A stretch of DNA of 64,000 nucleotides, taken from Segnochrobactrum spirostomi. Lineage in GTDB: Bacteria > Pseudomonadota > Alphaproteobacteria > Rhizobiales > Segnochrobactraceae. The DNA lies in the NCBI RefSeq assembly GCF_009600605.1, contig NZ_VWNA01000003.1, positions 62,001 to 126,000 of the forward strand, written 5' to 3'. Under the pieces are notes generated by a model. That model made no database searches. It was not told where the DNA came from and saw nothing but the letters and a program-made list of their open reading frames with translations. Shown one piece after another: positions 1-8,768 of the stretch; the stretch's first letter is position 1; the number at the start of each line of letters is the position of its first letter. The translations under genes were made by a program, and so were the position numbers.

Positions 1-161
1 GGCTCGAGGCCGGTACGGTCTGGGTCAACGCCCACGGCCGCCAACCCGGCTACGCCCACCCGCAGGGCGGCTTCAACCATTCCGGCTTCGGCCGCGAGAT
101 GGGCCGCGCCGGCCTCGAAGGCTTCCTGCGCCACAAGACCGTCTGGCTCTCCCACGGATAG
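1..161 (+). CDS. Aldehyde dehydrogenase, C-terminal fragment (cut by window edge)
   Basis: Only the last 52 residues lie in the window, read from base 3 to a TAG stop. They contain the usual end of the NAD(P)-dependent aldehyde dehydrogenase fold: a TVWVN strand, a GGFNHSGFGREMG loop that matches the family's GG-(K/F)-SG-(F/I)-GRE signature, and a closing KTVW strand. The catalytic Cys and Glu lie outside the window. The next gene starts 3 bases after the stop, so the two are almost certainly co-transcribed; an alcohol-oxidising GMC enzyme beside an aldehyde dehydrogenase suggests sequential oxidation of an alcohol to an acid. The substrate cannot be told from this fragment. Confidence 0.85.
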   Translation, partial: LEAGTVWVNAHGRQPGYAHPQGGFNHSGFGREMGRAGLEGFLRHKTVWLSHG

Positions 162-164
162 ATC

Positions 165-1865
165 ATGTCTGCTGACCAATTCGATTATGTCATCGTCGGC
201 GGCGGCGCGGCCGGCGCCGTGCTGGCGAGCCGGCTCTCGGAGAACTCCCGCTTTTCGGTCGCGCTCGTCGAGGCGGGACCGGATACGCCGCCCGGCCGCG
301 AGCCGGCCGATATTCTCGATTCCTATCCGATCGTCGCCTATTTCAACCGCGCCTATCACTGGCAGAACATCCAGGTTCACCTGAACGATCCGAAAGGACG
401 TTCGGCCGCCCCTCGCCGTTACGAGCAGGCGAAAGTGATGGGCGGAGGCACCTCGATCAACGGCATGTTCGCCTTCCGCGGCCTGCCGTGGGATTTCGAG
501 GATTGGAAGGCGAACGGGGCCGACGGATGGGGCTGGGACGACGTCCTTCCCTTCTACCGCAAGCTCGAGCGCGATCTCGATTACGGCGCCGAGCCGGTGC
601 ACGGCGACAGCGGTCCGCTGCCGATCCGGCGGATTCCGCGCGCTTCGTGGCCGCCGTTCACCGAAGCGGTGGCGCGCGCCCTCGAGGGGCAGGGCTTTAG
701 CGACATCCGCGACCACAACGGGGCGACCGGCGATGGCTTCTTCCCGATGTCGATCAACAATGTCGAGGGCGAGCGCGTCTCGACGGCCCGGGCCTACCTC
801 ACCCGCGAGGTACGGGCGCGGAAGAACCTGAGCATTCTGCCCGAGACCGAGGTCCGCGCGATCCGCTTCGACGGTCTGAAGGCGACCGGCGTCGTTGTCC
901 GCACCGCCGCGGGCGAACGGACGATCGGCGCAGGCGAGGTGATCGTGAGCGCCGGCGCGATGCAGACGCCGGGCATACTGATGCGGGCCGGTATAGGCCC
1001 CGCGGACCACCTCAAGCAGTTCGGCATCGCCGTGAAGGCGGACCGGCCCGGCGTCGGCGCGAACCTCCAGGACCATCCGATGGTCGCGCTCGCCGCCTAT
1101 CTGCAACCCGGCAAGCGCCTGCCGCCCACCCTGCGGCGCCATATCCAGATGGGGTTCCGCTACTCGTCCGGCGTCGAAGGCTGCACCCCGGGCGACATGT
1201 TCATCCTGCCCTCGAGCCGCGCCGCCTGGCATCCGCTGGGCCGGATGCTCGGCTCCGTCCTCGTCTGCGTGAACCGGCCCTACTCGACCGGCGAGGTCCG
1301 TCTCACCGGTGCCAGCCCGGACGACGCTCCCTTCATCAACTTCAGGCAGCTCTCCGATGAGCGCGACCTCATCCGCCTGGAAGAGGGCATGCATCGGCTC
1401 CAGACGATCATCGACGCGCCCTCCTTGCGCGGCGTGATCGGCGAGGTCTTTCCAGCCACGTTCTCCGAGCGCGTGCGCAAGCTCGGGGCGGTGAACCGAA
1501 AGAACTACTACCTGACCATGCTGGCGGCGGGCGTCATGAGCCTGGGGCCCCTCGCCCGCCGCACCATGATCGACAAGGTGATCAGCCCCGACGCCGACGT
1601 GGCGCGGCTGATGCGCGAACCCGCGGCTCTGCGGAGCTGGGTCGTCGAGAACACCTGCGGCAGTTGGCACGCGAGCGGCACCTGCCGGCTCGGTCGCGCC
1701 GACCAGACGCACGCCGTCGTCGATCGAAACGCCAAGGTGATCGGCGTCGAACGGCTTCGGGTCGTCGATGCGTCGATCATGCCGAGCGTGATCAGCGGCA
1801 ACACCATGCTCACCACGATCATGGCCGGTGAAAAGATCGCCGACGCCATCAAGTCCGGCTCGTGA
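165..1865 (+). CDS. GMC-family FAD-dependent oxidoreductase (choline dehydrogenase-like)
   Basis: A 566-residue cytoplasmic flavoprotein of the glucose-methanol-choline family, which oxidises primary alcohols. The N-terminal dinucleotide-binding motif is VIVGGGAAGAV (residues 9-19), a GGGTSINGM flavin loop follows near residue 92, and the C-terminal GMC signature carries the expected catalytic pair, His502 (in GSWHASGTC) and Asn546 (in ISGNTM). Length matches choline dehydrogenase-type members. It begins 3 bases after the upstream aldehyde dehydrogenase and ends 13 bases before the racemase gene, so it sits in the middle of an operon. The true substrate is unknown; choline, polyethylene glycol and other alcohol dehydrogenases share this fold. 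Confidence 0.9.
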   Translation: MSADQFDYVIVGGGAAGAVLASRLSENSRFSVALVEAGPDTPPGREPADILDSYPIVAYFNRAYHWQNIQVHLNDPKGRSAAPRRYEQAKVMGGGTSINGMFAFRGLPWDFEDWKANGADGWGWDDVLPFYRKLERDLDYGAEPVHGDSGPLPIRRIPRASWPPFTEAVARALEGQGFSDIRDHNGATGDGFFPMSINNVEGERVSTARAYLTREVRARKNLSILPETEVRAIRFDGLKATGVVVRTAAGERTIGAGEVIVSAGAMQTPGILMRAGIGPADHLKQFGIAVKADRPGVGANLQDHPMVALAAYLQPGKRLPPTLRRHIQMGFRYSSGVEGCTPGDMFILPSSRAAWHPLGRMLGSVLVCVNRPYSTGEVRLTGASPDDAPFINFRQLSDERDLIRLEEGMHRLQTIIDAPSLRGVIGEVFPATFSERVRKLGAVNRKNYYLTMLAAGVMSLGPLARRTMIDKVISPDADVARLMREPAALRSWVVENTCGSWHASGTCRLGRADQTHAVVDRNAKVIGVERLRVVDASIMPSVISGNTMLTTIMAGEKIADAIKSGS

Positions 1866-1878
1866 GACGGAGGCGGCG

Positions 1879-2877
1879 ATGCGCACACAACGCTTCATCG
1901 CGACCGTCGACAGCCACACGGCGGGCCATCCGACCCGCGTCGTCACCGGCGGCCTCGCGCCCCTCGTCGGCGAGAGCGTGGCGGCGCGGAGAGACGATTT
2001 CCGCGCACGCTTCGACGATCTCCGGACCTTCCTGCTGCACGAACCGCGTGGACATGCAGCGATGGTCGGCGTCGTCTTGACCGAGAGCCGGATCGCCGAT
2101 TTCGGAGCGATCTTTCTCGGGTCCTACGGCTATCTCGACATGTGCGGGCACGCGACCATCGGCCTTGCCCGGACTCTGGACTTCCTCGGTCTGCTGAAGC
2201 CCACGGAGGGCATCGCATCCTTCACCCTCGAGGTGCCGGCCGGCGTCGTCACCGTGCGGCTCACCTATGAGGATGGCGACGTCGCGGCCATCGGCTTCGA
2301 CAACGTGCCGGCTCGCGTCGCCGCCGTCGACGGCCGGATTGCCGCCGGCGACTTGGTCGTGCCCGTCGATATCGCCTATGGCGGCAACTGGTACGGCCTG
2401 ATCGCCGCACAGGATGCCGGGATCGACCTCACCCCGGCCGGCGTCGGCCACGCGATGCAGGTCGGAAGCGCGCTGAAGGGGGCGCTCAACGCAGACATCG
2501 AGGCCGGCCGCTACGGTTCGGATATCGAACCGGTGGACAGCATTCTCTTTCACGATACGCGCGAGGAGCACGGCAAACTCGTCAGCCGTCATCTCGTCGT
2601 GCTCGCCTCGAACAAGTTCGACCGTTCCCCGTGCGGGACGGGCACCTCCGCGCGGCTCGCCCAGCTCGTCCACCGCGGAACGATCGCACCCGGCCAAAGA
2701 ATCTCCTCGGAAAGCGTGCTCGGAACGCGCTTCGAGGCGAGCGCGGAGCGTCTTCCCGGTGGCGGACCGTTCGCATGCGTCCAGCCGACCGTGACCGGCC
2801 TCGCCCATATCACCGGGCAACACGGCTTCCTGCTCGAAGCCGGCGACCCCCTCCCCCACGGCTTTCTCTGCCGCTGA
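1879..2877 (+). CDS. Proline racemase / 4-hydroxyproline 2-epimerase family protein
   Basis: A 332-residue member of the proline racemase family. Both acid-base cysteines are present: Cys89 in DMCGHATIG and Cys252 in DRSPCGTGTSA. Having both argues for a racemase or epimerase rather than a trans-3-hydroxyproline dehydratase, where one position is usually Thr or Ser. An in-frame ATG exists at 1828 inside the upstream gene, but the ATG at 1879 is preceded by a GAGACGGAGG purine stretch and gives the family's normal N-terminus, so it was chosen. In the hydroxyproline pathway this step converts trans-4-hydroxy-L-proline to the cis-D form; the following aldehyde dehydrogenase would then fit the late 2-oxoglutarate semialdehyde step. 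The D-hydroxyproline dehydrogenase and deaminase of that pathway are not in the window. Confidence 0.85.
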   Translation: MRTQRFIATVDSHTAGHPTRVVTGGLAPLVGESVAARRDDFRARFDDLRTFLLHEPRGHAAMVGVVLTESRIADFGAIFLGSYGYLDMCGHATIGLARTLDFLGLLKPTEGIASFTLEVPAGVVTVRLTYEDGDVAAIGFDNVPARVAAVDGRIAAGDLVVPVDIAYGGNWYGLIAAQDAGIDLTPAGVGHAMQVGSALKGALNADIEAGRYGSDIEPVDSILFHDTREEHGKLVSRHLVVLASNKFDRSPCGTGTSARLAQLVHRGTIAPGQRISSESVLGTRFEASAERLPGGGPFACVQPTVTGLAHITGQHGFLLEAGDPLPHGFLCR

Positions 2878-2934
2878 GAGGCGATTCTCCCGTCGTCTCA
2901 GACGCGACCCTCGCCACCTTGAAAGGTCCCATCA

Positions 2935-4377
2935 ATGACCGCGCAGATCACCAATCTCATCAACGGCCGCCGGATCGCTCCCGCCGGGCCCGAGCGTTAT
3001 CGGGCCATCAATCCCGCACGCCTCGACGAGGCTCTGTCGGACTATGCGTTCTCGACGGCTGCCGACGTCGACGCTGCGGTTGCGGCCGCGTCCGGCGCCA
3101 AGCGGACCTGGCGCGAGACATCGGCCATCGCGCGCGGCGAGATCGTCGCCAAGGCGGGGCAGATCCTTCGCGCGCGGGCCAAAGATCTCGGCGCGCTGAT
3201 GACCCTCGAAATGGGCAAGCCGATCGGCGAAGCGATCGCCGAGGTGGATTATGCCGGCAAGGTGCTGCAATTCTATGCCGCCGAGGCTCAGCGCCCCACC
3301 GGAGAGACGCTGCAGTCCGGCCGCCCGAACGTCCACTATTACACGACCCGGGAACCCATCGGCGTCGTCGGCGCAATCACGCCGTGGAACTTCCCGTTCT
3401 CGATCGCCTGCTGGAAACTCGGCCCTGCGCTCGTCACCGGCAATACCGTCGTCTGGAAGCCGGCCCCGCATCACCCGCTGTGCTCCCAGGCGATCATCGA
3501 GGCTTTGCTCGAAGCGGGTCTGCCCGACGGCGTCGTGAACCTCGTCCACGGCGGCGCGGAAGTTGGCGGCGCGATCGTTTCCCATCCGGATGTGGCCGGC
3601 GTGTCCTTCACCGGCTCGACCGCGGTCGGACAGGCGCTCTATCGTGCCGTCTCCCAGCGTCTCGGCCGCGCCCAATGCGAGATGGGCGGCAAGAACGCGC
3701 TCTACATCCACACCGCCGCGGACCTCGACAAGGCGGTGACGCTCGCCGTCGAAGGCGCGTTCCGCAGCGCCGGTCAAAAGTGCACCGCCACGAGCCGGGT
3801 GCTGGTCGATGCAGCCATCCGTGACGATTTCACGAGCCGCCTGCTCGCCCGCGTCGCGGAGCTCAAGGTGGGCGATCCGACCGACGGTGCCACCTTCCTC
3901 GGACCGGTGGTCGACGACCGCCAGTTCGCCAAGGTCACCGGCGCGATCGCGGCCGGGATCGCGGCCGGGGCGAATCTCGCCGCAGGCGGTGCCGGGCGCG
4001 CCGTCGAGAACGGATTTTTCATCGCGCCGACCGTCTTCGACGGCGTCGGGATCGCCGATCCCCTCGCGCGCGACGAGATCTTCGGACCGGTGATGGCGCT
4101 CGTGCCCGTAGAGAACCTCGAAGGCGCCATCGCGGCGGTGAACGCGACCGATTACGGCCTGAGCGCCGGCATCGTGACCCGCGATCTCGAAGCGGCCCAT
4201 CGCTTCGCGCGCACCGTCGAAACCGGCGTCGTCAACGTCAACCTGCCGACGGCGGGTGTCGAAATGCACGCGCCGTTCGGCGGTTGGAAGGGCTCCGGGC
4301 TCGGCCTGCCGGAGCAGGGCCTCAAGATCCTCGATTTTTATACGAAGTGGCGCAGCGTCGCGATGCAGTTCGCCTGA
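2935..4377 (+). CDS. NAD(P)-dependent aldehyde dehydrogenase (semialdehyde dehydrogenase type)
   Basis: A complete 480-residue aldehyde dehydrogenase. The oxyanion loop ITPWNFPFS lies at 148-156, the cofactor-binding FTGST at 225-229, the general base Glu249 in CEMGGKN and the nucleophile Cys283 in GQKCTAT. The GQKCTAT context and overall length fit succinate or 2-oxoglutarate semialdehyde dehydrogenases. Downstream of the racemase gene (57-base gap) it could oxidise the semialdehyde formed in hydroxyproline breakdown; that pathway link is inference. It is the last gene of the rightward operon and ends at a strong stem-loop facing the ABC transporter genes. Confidence 0.9.
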   Translation: MTAQITNLINGRRIAPAGPERYRAINPARLDEALSDYAFSTAADVDAAVAAASGAKRTWRETSAIARGEIVAKAGQILRARAKDLGALMTLEMGKPIGEAIAEVDYAGKVLQFYAAEAQRPTGETLQSGRPNVHYYTTREPIGVVGAITPWNFPFSIACWKLGPALVTGNTVVWKPAPHHPLCSQAIIEALLEAGLPDGVVNLVHGGAEVGGAIVSHPDVAGVSFTGSTAVGQALYRAVSQRLGRAQCEMGGKNALYIHTAADLDKAVTLAVEGAFRSAGQKCTATSRVLVDAAIRDDFTSRLLARVAELKVGDPTDGATFLGPVVDDRQFAKVTGAIAAGIAAGANLAAGGAGRAVENGFFIAPTVFDGVGIADPLARDEIFGPVMALVPVENLEGAIAAVNATDYGLSAGIVTRDLEAAHRFARTVETGVVNVNLPTAGVEMHAPFGGWKGSGLGLPEQGLKILDFYTKWRSVAMQFA

Positions 4378-4398
4378 CCGACCCTTATCGCCTCGACA

Positions 4399-5535
4399 TC
4401 ACGGCGCGTCCCGGCCTCCGGGGCGCGCCGTTGTGCGTTCAGAGGCGGGCTTCGGTCTTGGGATCGAAATAGCAGGCACGGGAGAGGTCGAAGGCGAACC
4501 GCGCGGGGCGGCCGGCGGTGATCTCGGCGCGCGCCGGGAGGCGGGCCACGAAGTCGGCACCGGCAACCGTCGCCATGGCATAGAGGTCCGAGCCGGTCGG
4601 CTCGATGAGATCGACGGCGATCTCGGCGACCGTCCGCGGATCGTAGTCAGGTTCGGCCAGCGCGAGCGTCTCGGGGCGGATGCCGAACACGATGGGCCGA
4701 TCGGCGGCGCCGGCGAGCGCCGCCGGCGCCGCCGGGTCGAACAGCGCCGGGCCGTCGGTGCCGAGCGTGACCGTGAGGCCCCCTCCCCTGCCGTCGCCCG
4801 CGCGGGGATCAGGTTCATCGGCGGCGAGCCCATGAAGTCTGCGACGAACAGGTTCGCCGGGCGGTCATAGACGTCGGCCGGCGTGCCGATCTGCTGGATG
4901 CGGCCATCGCGCAGAACGGCGATCCGCGTCGCGAGCGTCATCGCCTCGATCTGGTCGTGCGTGACGTAGACGATTGAAGCGTTCAGCGCCTGGTGCAGAC
5001 GCTTGATCTCCGAACGCATCGAGACGCGCAGCTTGGCGTCGAGATTGGAGAGCGGCTCGTCGAACAGGAAGAGTTCCGGATCGCGCACGAGCGCGCGGGC
5101 CATCGCCACGCGCTGGCGCTGGCCGCCCGAAAGCTGGCCCGGCTTGCGGTCGAGCAGGTGATCGATCTTGAGCTGGGCGGCGACGCGGGCGAGGTGCGCC
5201 TGACGCTCGGCCTCGCTCACCTTGCGAACGCGCATGCCGAACGTGATGTTCTCGGCGACCGTCATGGTCGGGAACAGCGCGTAGGACTGAAACACGACCG
5301 CGATGTCCCGGTCGGCCGGCTTCACGTACGTCATGTCGCGGCCGCCGATCAGGATCTGACCGCCGGACACGTCGGCGAGACCGGCGATGCAGGAGAGCAG
5401 CGTCGACTTACCGGAGCCCGACGGCCCGACGAGGACGAGGAACTCCCCCTTCTCGAGCGTGATGTCGATATCCTGGAGGATCGACACCTGGCCGATCGTC
5501 TTGCGAACCCCTCGAATGTCGAGCGCGGCGGTCAT
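4399..5535 (-). CDS. ABC transporter ATP-binding protein, MalK/UgpC type, with a 3' frameshift
   Basis: The nucleotide-binding subunit of the sugar-type importer. Walker A GPSGSGKST is at 37-45, the signature LSGGQ at 135-139, Walker B LFLFDE at 155-160 and the switch His193 in VTHDQ. The start at 5535 follows a GAGAGGA ribosome site. The frame stays normal to about residue 255 (NLIPAR), then becomes Arg/Ser/Pro-rich nonsense ending at 4399. The proper regulatory (TOBE) domain, including FGIRPE and ending FDPKTEARL, is read in another frame from about 4775 down to 4439. One extra base in the C-run at 4779-4783 would restore a 365-residue protein, the family's usual size. A sequencing error or a real mutation are both possible. 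Confidence 0.85.
   Translation of the reverse strand: MTAALDIRGVRKTIGQVSILQDIDITLEKGEFLVLVGPSGSGKSTLLSCIAGLADVSGGQILIGGRDMTYVKPADRDIAVVFQSYALFPTMTVAENITFGMRVRKVSEAERQAHLARVAAQLKIDHLLDRKPGQLSGGQRQRVAMARALVRDPELFLFDEPLSNLDAKLRVSMRSEIKRLHQALNASIVYVTHDQIEAMTLATRIAVLRDGRIQQIGTPADVYDRPANLFVADFMGSPPMNLIPARATAGEGASRSRSAPTARRCSTRRRRRRSPAPPIGPSCSASAPRRSRWPNLTTIRGRSPRSPSISSSRPARTSMPWRRLPVPTSWPASRRAPRSPPAAPRGSPSTSPVPAISIPRPKPASERTTARPGGRDAP
4401..4431. terminator. Bidirectional stem-loop between convergent operons
   Basis: Two 14-base arms (4401-4414 and 4418-4431) pair with a single T-G wobble around a CCT loop. It lies 24 bases after the aldehyde dehydrogenase stop and just after the end of the oppositely read ABC ATPase gene. 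There is no long T-run, so it may act with Rho or only protect 3' ends. Confidence 0.65.
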
Positions 5536-5608
5536 CGGATCCTCTCGTCCATAAAAGTCTCTTGCGCCCGTCGCGTTCGGGCCGCGTCTGACACGCAATC
5601 GGGCCGGC

Positions 5609-6451
5609 TCATCCCTTCACGCCGCCGGCGGAGAGGCCGGAAATCAGGTGGCGCTGAAAGAGCAGTGCAATCGCCGTCGGCGGGATGGTGGCGAGGATGC
5701 CGACCGCGGCGATCACGCCGTAATCGGTGACGCGCCCCGCCGCGAAATCCGCGATCGCGACCGGCAGCGTCTTGCCGCGCAGGTCGCTCGTGAAGAGCAG
5801 CGCATAGAAGAATTCGTCCCAGGCGACCAGGAACGACAGCATCGCCGCGGCGACGACGGCCGGCCGCGCGATCGGCAGCACCACCTCGCGCAGAATGCGC
5901 AGCGTGCCGGCTCCTTCGATCATCGCCGCCTGTTCGATCTCAGCCGGGAAGGCGTCGAAATTGCTTTTCAGAAGCCATGCCGCGAACGGGATCAGCATCG
6001 AGCAATAGACGACGACGAGCGTGAACGGCGTGTTGAGAAGGCGCAGGTCGCTGAACACCGAATAGAGCGGCAGCACATAGGTGATCGGCGGCATCATGAA
6101 GGTCGCGAGCATCAGGAACAGGAGCGCCTGGGGCGCATTCCGGCGCGCGAAGCCGAAGGCGGCGAGCGTCGAGACGACGATCGCGACCAGGGTCGCGCCG
6201 ACGGCCGCGATCAGGCTGTTCTTCAGCCCGTTGAGGAAGGGGTTCTCGGTGATGTCGCCGGTGAGCCCGAGCAGCTTTCCGTATCGCGAGAAATCCGGAT
6301 GCGCAGGGATCCAGCGCAGCGGCACCGTCACGAGATCGGTCGGGTTCGCGATGCTCATGATGAAGAGCCATGCGATCGGCGCGAGCGTGACGAAGGCGAG
6401 CACTGCCACCGCAAGATAGATCAGGCATGTCTGGTGGAGAGGACGATGCAT
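5609..6451 (-). CDS. ABC transporter inner-membrane permease, MalG/UgpE type
   Basis: A 280-residue integral membrane protein with six predicted hydrophobic segments, one of the two permeases of the importer. The cytoplasmic EAA loop that docks onto the ATPase is visible as IEQAAMIEGAGTLRIL followed by LPIARP. The start ATG at 6451 overlaps the TGA of the upstream permease (TGATG), so translation is coupled; a GTG three bases earlier is an alternative. The ATPase gene follows after 73 bases. Confidence 0.9.
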   Translation of the reverse strand: MHRPLHQTCLIYLAVAVLAFVTLAPIAWLFIMSIANPTDLVTVPLRWIPAHPDFSRYGKLLGLTGDITENPFLNGLKNSLIAAVGATLVAIVVSTLAAFGFARRNAPQALLFLMLATFMMPPITYVLPLYSVFSDLRLLNTPFTLVVVYCSMLIPFAAWLLKSNFDAFPAEIEQAAMIEGAGTLRILREVVLPIARPAVVAAAMLSFLVAWDEFFYALLFTSDLRGKTLPVAIADFAAGRVTDYGVIAAVGILATIPPTAIALLFQRHLISGLSAGGVKG

Positions 6452-7344
6452 CACGCGGCCGCCTTCGCCTGCCGGCGCACGGCGCCGAGATAGATCGCAA
6501 TGAGCACCGCGCTGATGGCCGCGACGATCGCCGCATAGGACGCGCCGCTACCGGCCCTGAGATAGGAGAAATATTCCTGATAGACGAAGAAGCTCGCCGT
6601 CTTCGTGCTGTCGGCCGGGCCGCCGCGGGTCATCACGTAGATGATGTCGAAGACACGGAACGCTTCGACGGTGCGCAGGATGACGATGACGAGGACCGGC
6701 CCGATGATGGCCGACAGCACGATCGCCTTGAACTGGTGCCAGGCGCCCGCCCCTTCCACCCGCGCCGCCTCGAACAATTCGCGCGGGATCGTCTGCAGCG
6801 CTGCGAGCGCAACGAAGGCGATGAGCGGAAAGTTCTTCCAGACGTCGGCGAAGATGACCATGTGCAGCGCGAGGCCCGGCTCACCGAGCCACGAGCGGTA
6901 GTCCGAGAGGATGCCCGTCTGCACCAGGAGCGCGTTCAAGGCGCCGTATTCCGGGTGATAGATGAGGCGCCACATCATGGCGTTGACGATGTTCGGCAGC
7001 GCCCACGGCAGCACGATCAGCATGCGGGCGAAGGTGCGGCCCTTGAATTCGAGATTGAGCAACAGCGCCACGGCGACGCCGATCACCGTCTCGAGCCCGA
7101 CCGAGACGATGGTGAAGTAGAGGGTGCGCGACAGCGCATCCTGAAAGTCAGGATCGGTCAGCGCATAGACGTAGTTGTCGAAGCCGATCCAATGGATGGG
7201 CTGCTTCACCGCCGTGATCTCGGCGTCGGTGAAGCTCAGCCAGAGCGTCTGGGCGAGCGGCCAGAGCGTGATCGCCGACAGAATGAGGAGAGCCGGCGCG
7301 AGAAGCAGCCACTTCTCCGATCTCGGCCGCCAGCTTTCCATCAT
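6451..7344 (-). CDS. ABC transporter inner-membrane permease, MalF/UgpA type
   Basis: A 297-residue permease with an N-terminal membrane segment (LLLAPALLILSAITLWPLAQ) and the characteristic WIGFDNYVYAL periplasmic stretch of sugar permeases. Its EAA loop reads LFEAARVEGAGAWHQF. Tandem ATG codons at 7344 and 7341 follow GGAGG; the second has the better spacing. It pairs with the permease encoded next. The gene lies 136 bases downstream of the binding-protein gene, separated by a perfect stem-loop that probably sets the stoichiometry of binding protein to membrane subunits. Confidence 0.9.
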   Translation of the reverse strand: MMESWRPRSEKWLLLAPALLILSAITLWPLAQTLWLSFTDAEITAVKQPIHWIGFDNYVYALTDPDFQDALSRTLYFTIVSVGLETVIGVAVALLLNLEFKGRTFARMLIVLPWALPNIVNAMMWRLIYHPEYGALNALLVQTGILSDYRSWLGEPGLALHMVIFADVWKNFPLIAFVALAALQTIPRELFEAARVEGAGAWHQFKAIVLSAIIGPVLVIVILRTVEAFRVFDIIYVMTRGGPADSTKTASFFVYQEYFSYLRAGSGASYAAIVAAISAVLIAIYLGAVRRQAKAAA

Positions 7345-7438
7345 GTCCTCCGGGGGCAGCGAACGGGGGCGCGACCGGATCGCGAGGGATCCGTTTGGGT
7401 CGGCCCGTGGTCGAAAATCAAAGGGCGATCAAGGATGT

Positions 7439-7465
7439 GCCGGCCGGACACGGAGTCCGGCCGGC
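7439..7465. repeat. Perfect 11-bp stem-loop between binding-protein and permease genes
   Basis: Arms 7439-7449 and 7455-7465 are exact reverse complements around a five-base loop (ACGGA). There is no T-run on the minus strand after it. In binding-protein-dependent transport operons such a hairpin commonly stabilises the upstream message and lowers expression of the membrane components; that role here is inferred from position. Confidence 0.7.
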
Positions 7466-7480
7466 CTCACCTCGATGGCG

Positions 7481-8722
7481 TCAGCGCAGGCGCGCGGCGC
7501 GGGCGGCGGCTGCGTCGAGCGCCGCCTGCGGGGTATCCTCGCCGAGCAGCGCGGCGTGGATGTTCTTCTGCAGGATGTTGGAGAGCTCGGTGTAATAGGG
7601 CACCGCCGGCCGCAGGAACATCAGGCCGAGCGACACGTCCGCCGCCTTCACCAGATATTCCTGGCCCTGCGTCACCGCCGGCTCCGTATAGGACGCCTTC
7701 CAGATCGGCAGGCTGAGCTTGGCGTACTTGTCCTGAACGTCCTTGCTCGACAGGAAGGTGACGTACTTCCAGGCCTCGTCCGGATGGGCGCTGTTCGAGG
7801 CGATGCCGAGGCCCATCGAGCCGTTCACGGCCGACGCCTTCGAGATGCCGTCGACGCCCGGCGCCGGCTCGATGCCGACCTGACCGGCGACCTTGCTTTG
7901 CTTCGGATCGTTGGCGAGGGCGTACATGTACGTCCAGTTGAGGGCGAAGGCCGCCTCGCCGTTGGAGAAGACCTTGCGGACGTCCTCCTCGAGATATTCA
8001 CGCGAGCTCGGGTTGGTGACGCCCTTGTCGAGCGTCTCGCGCATGTACTTCACCGCCTCGACGGCGCCGCCGGTCTGGAAGGCCGGCTTGCCGTCCTTCA
8101 GGAACGACCCGCCGTAGGCGGAGGTGAGCGTGGTGAAGTCGCAGATCAGCGCCTCGGCCTGCTGCCAGCTCCACACGATCGGATATTTCACGAGGCCCTT
8201 GGCCTTGATCTGCTCGGCCTGGGATTCGAGCTCTGCCCACGTCTTCGGCGGCGCGGAGATTCCGGCCTTGGCCAGGATGTCCTTGTTATAATAGAGATAT
8301 TTCGTATCGAGAATCCACGGCATGCCGTAGACCTTGCTGTCGTAGGTCACCGTGGTCCAGGCGCCGTCGAAGATCTTGTCGTGATCGGCCGCCGGCACCT
8401 TGTCGGTGACGTCCTTGAGGAAGCCCTTCTTCACGAACTCGGCCGGCCAGATCACGTCGTAGAGGATGACGTCGTAGCCGCGATCGCCGGCACCGGCGGC
8501 GGCGACGATCTTATCGTGCAGCGCCTCGTACGGCACGAACTCGACGTTCACCTTGACGCCCGGGTTCGCCTTTTCGAAGTCGGCGGTCATGGCCTTGACG
8601 TCCGCCTCCGAGTAGGCGGCCTGGCTCATGAACAGGGCATTGAGCTGCGTATCGGCGAACGCCGGCGCGCTGAGGCCGACGAGCGAGGCAAGCGCCGTCG
8701 CCGCGAGAATCTTGAAGTGCAT
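7481..8722 (-). CDS. ABC transporter extracellular solute-binding protein, family 1
   Basis: A 413-residue periplasmic binding protein. It starts with a Sec signal peptide (MHFKILAATALASLVGLSAPAFA, cleaved near Ala23-Asp24) and continues with the family-1 hallmarks: an early FEKANPGVKVNVEFVPYE strand, YYNKDILAKAGI near the middle and an NSAHPDEAWKYVTFLS segment. This family carries sugars, glycerol phosphate and similar compounds. It is the first gene of the leftward operon, directly downstream of a good housekeeping promoter. The ligand is not evident; the operon faces the GMC/racemase/dehydrogenase block, which might degrade what it imports. Confidence 0.9.
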   Translation of the reverse strand: MHFKILAATALASLVGLSAPAFADTQLNALFMSQAAYSEADVKAMTADFEKANPGVKVNVEFVPYEALHDKIVAAAGAGDRGYDVILYDVIWPAEFVKKGFLKDVTDKVPAADHDKIFDGAWTTVTYDSKVYGMPWILDTKYLYYNKDILAKAGISAPPKTWAELESQAEQIKAKGLVKYPIVWSWQQAEALICDFTTLTSAYGGSFLKDGKPAFQTGGAVEAVKYMRETLDKGVTNPSSREYLEEDVRKVFSNGEAAFALNWTYMYALANDPKQSKVAGQVGIEPAPGVDGISKASAVNGSMGLGIASNSAHPDEAWKYVTFLSSKDVQDKYAKLSLPIWKASYTEPAVTQGQEYLVKAADVSLGLMFLRPAVPYYTELSNILQKNIHAALLGEDTPQAALDAAAARAARLR

Positions 8723-8768
8723 GGGAACCCCTCTTCCTTTGGTTCTCAGGGCGACCGCCCATGCGGCG

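Noticed and set aside
1849-2859. 336-codon open frame antisense to the racemase gene
   Set aside because: Composition (Asp, Arg, Gly, His, Val-rich without hydrophobic core) is typical of antisense frames of GC-rich genes; the plus-strand gene has clear family motifs.
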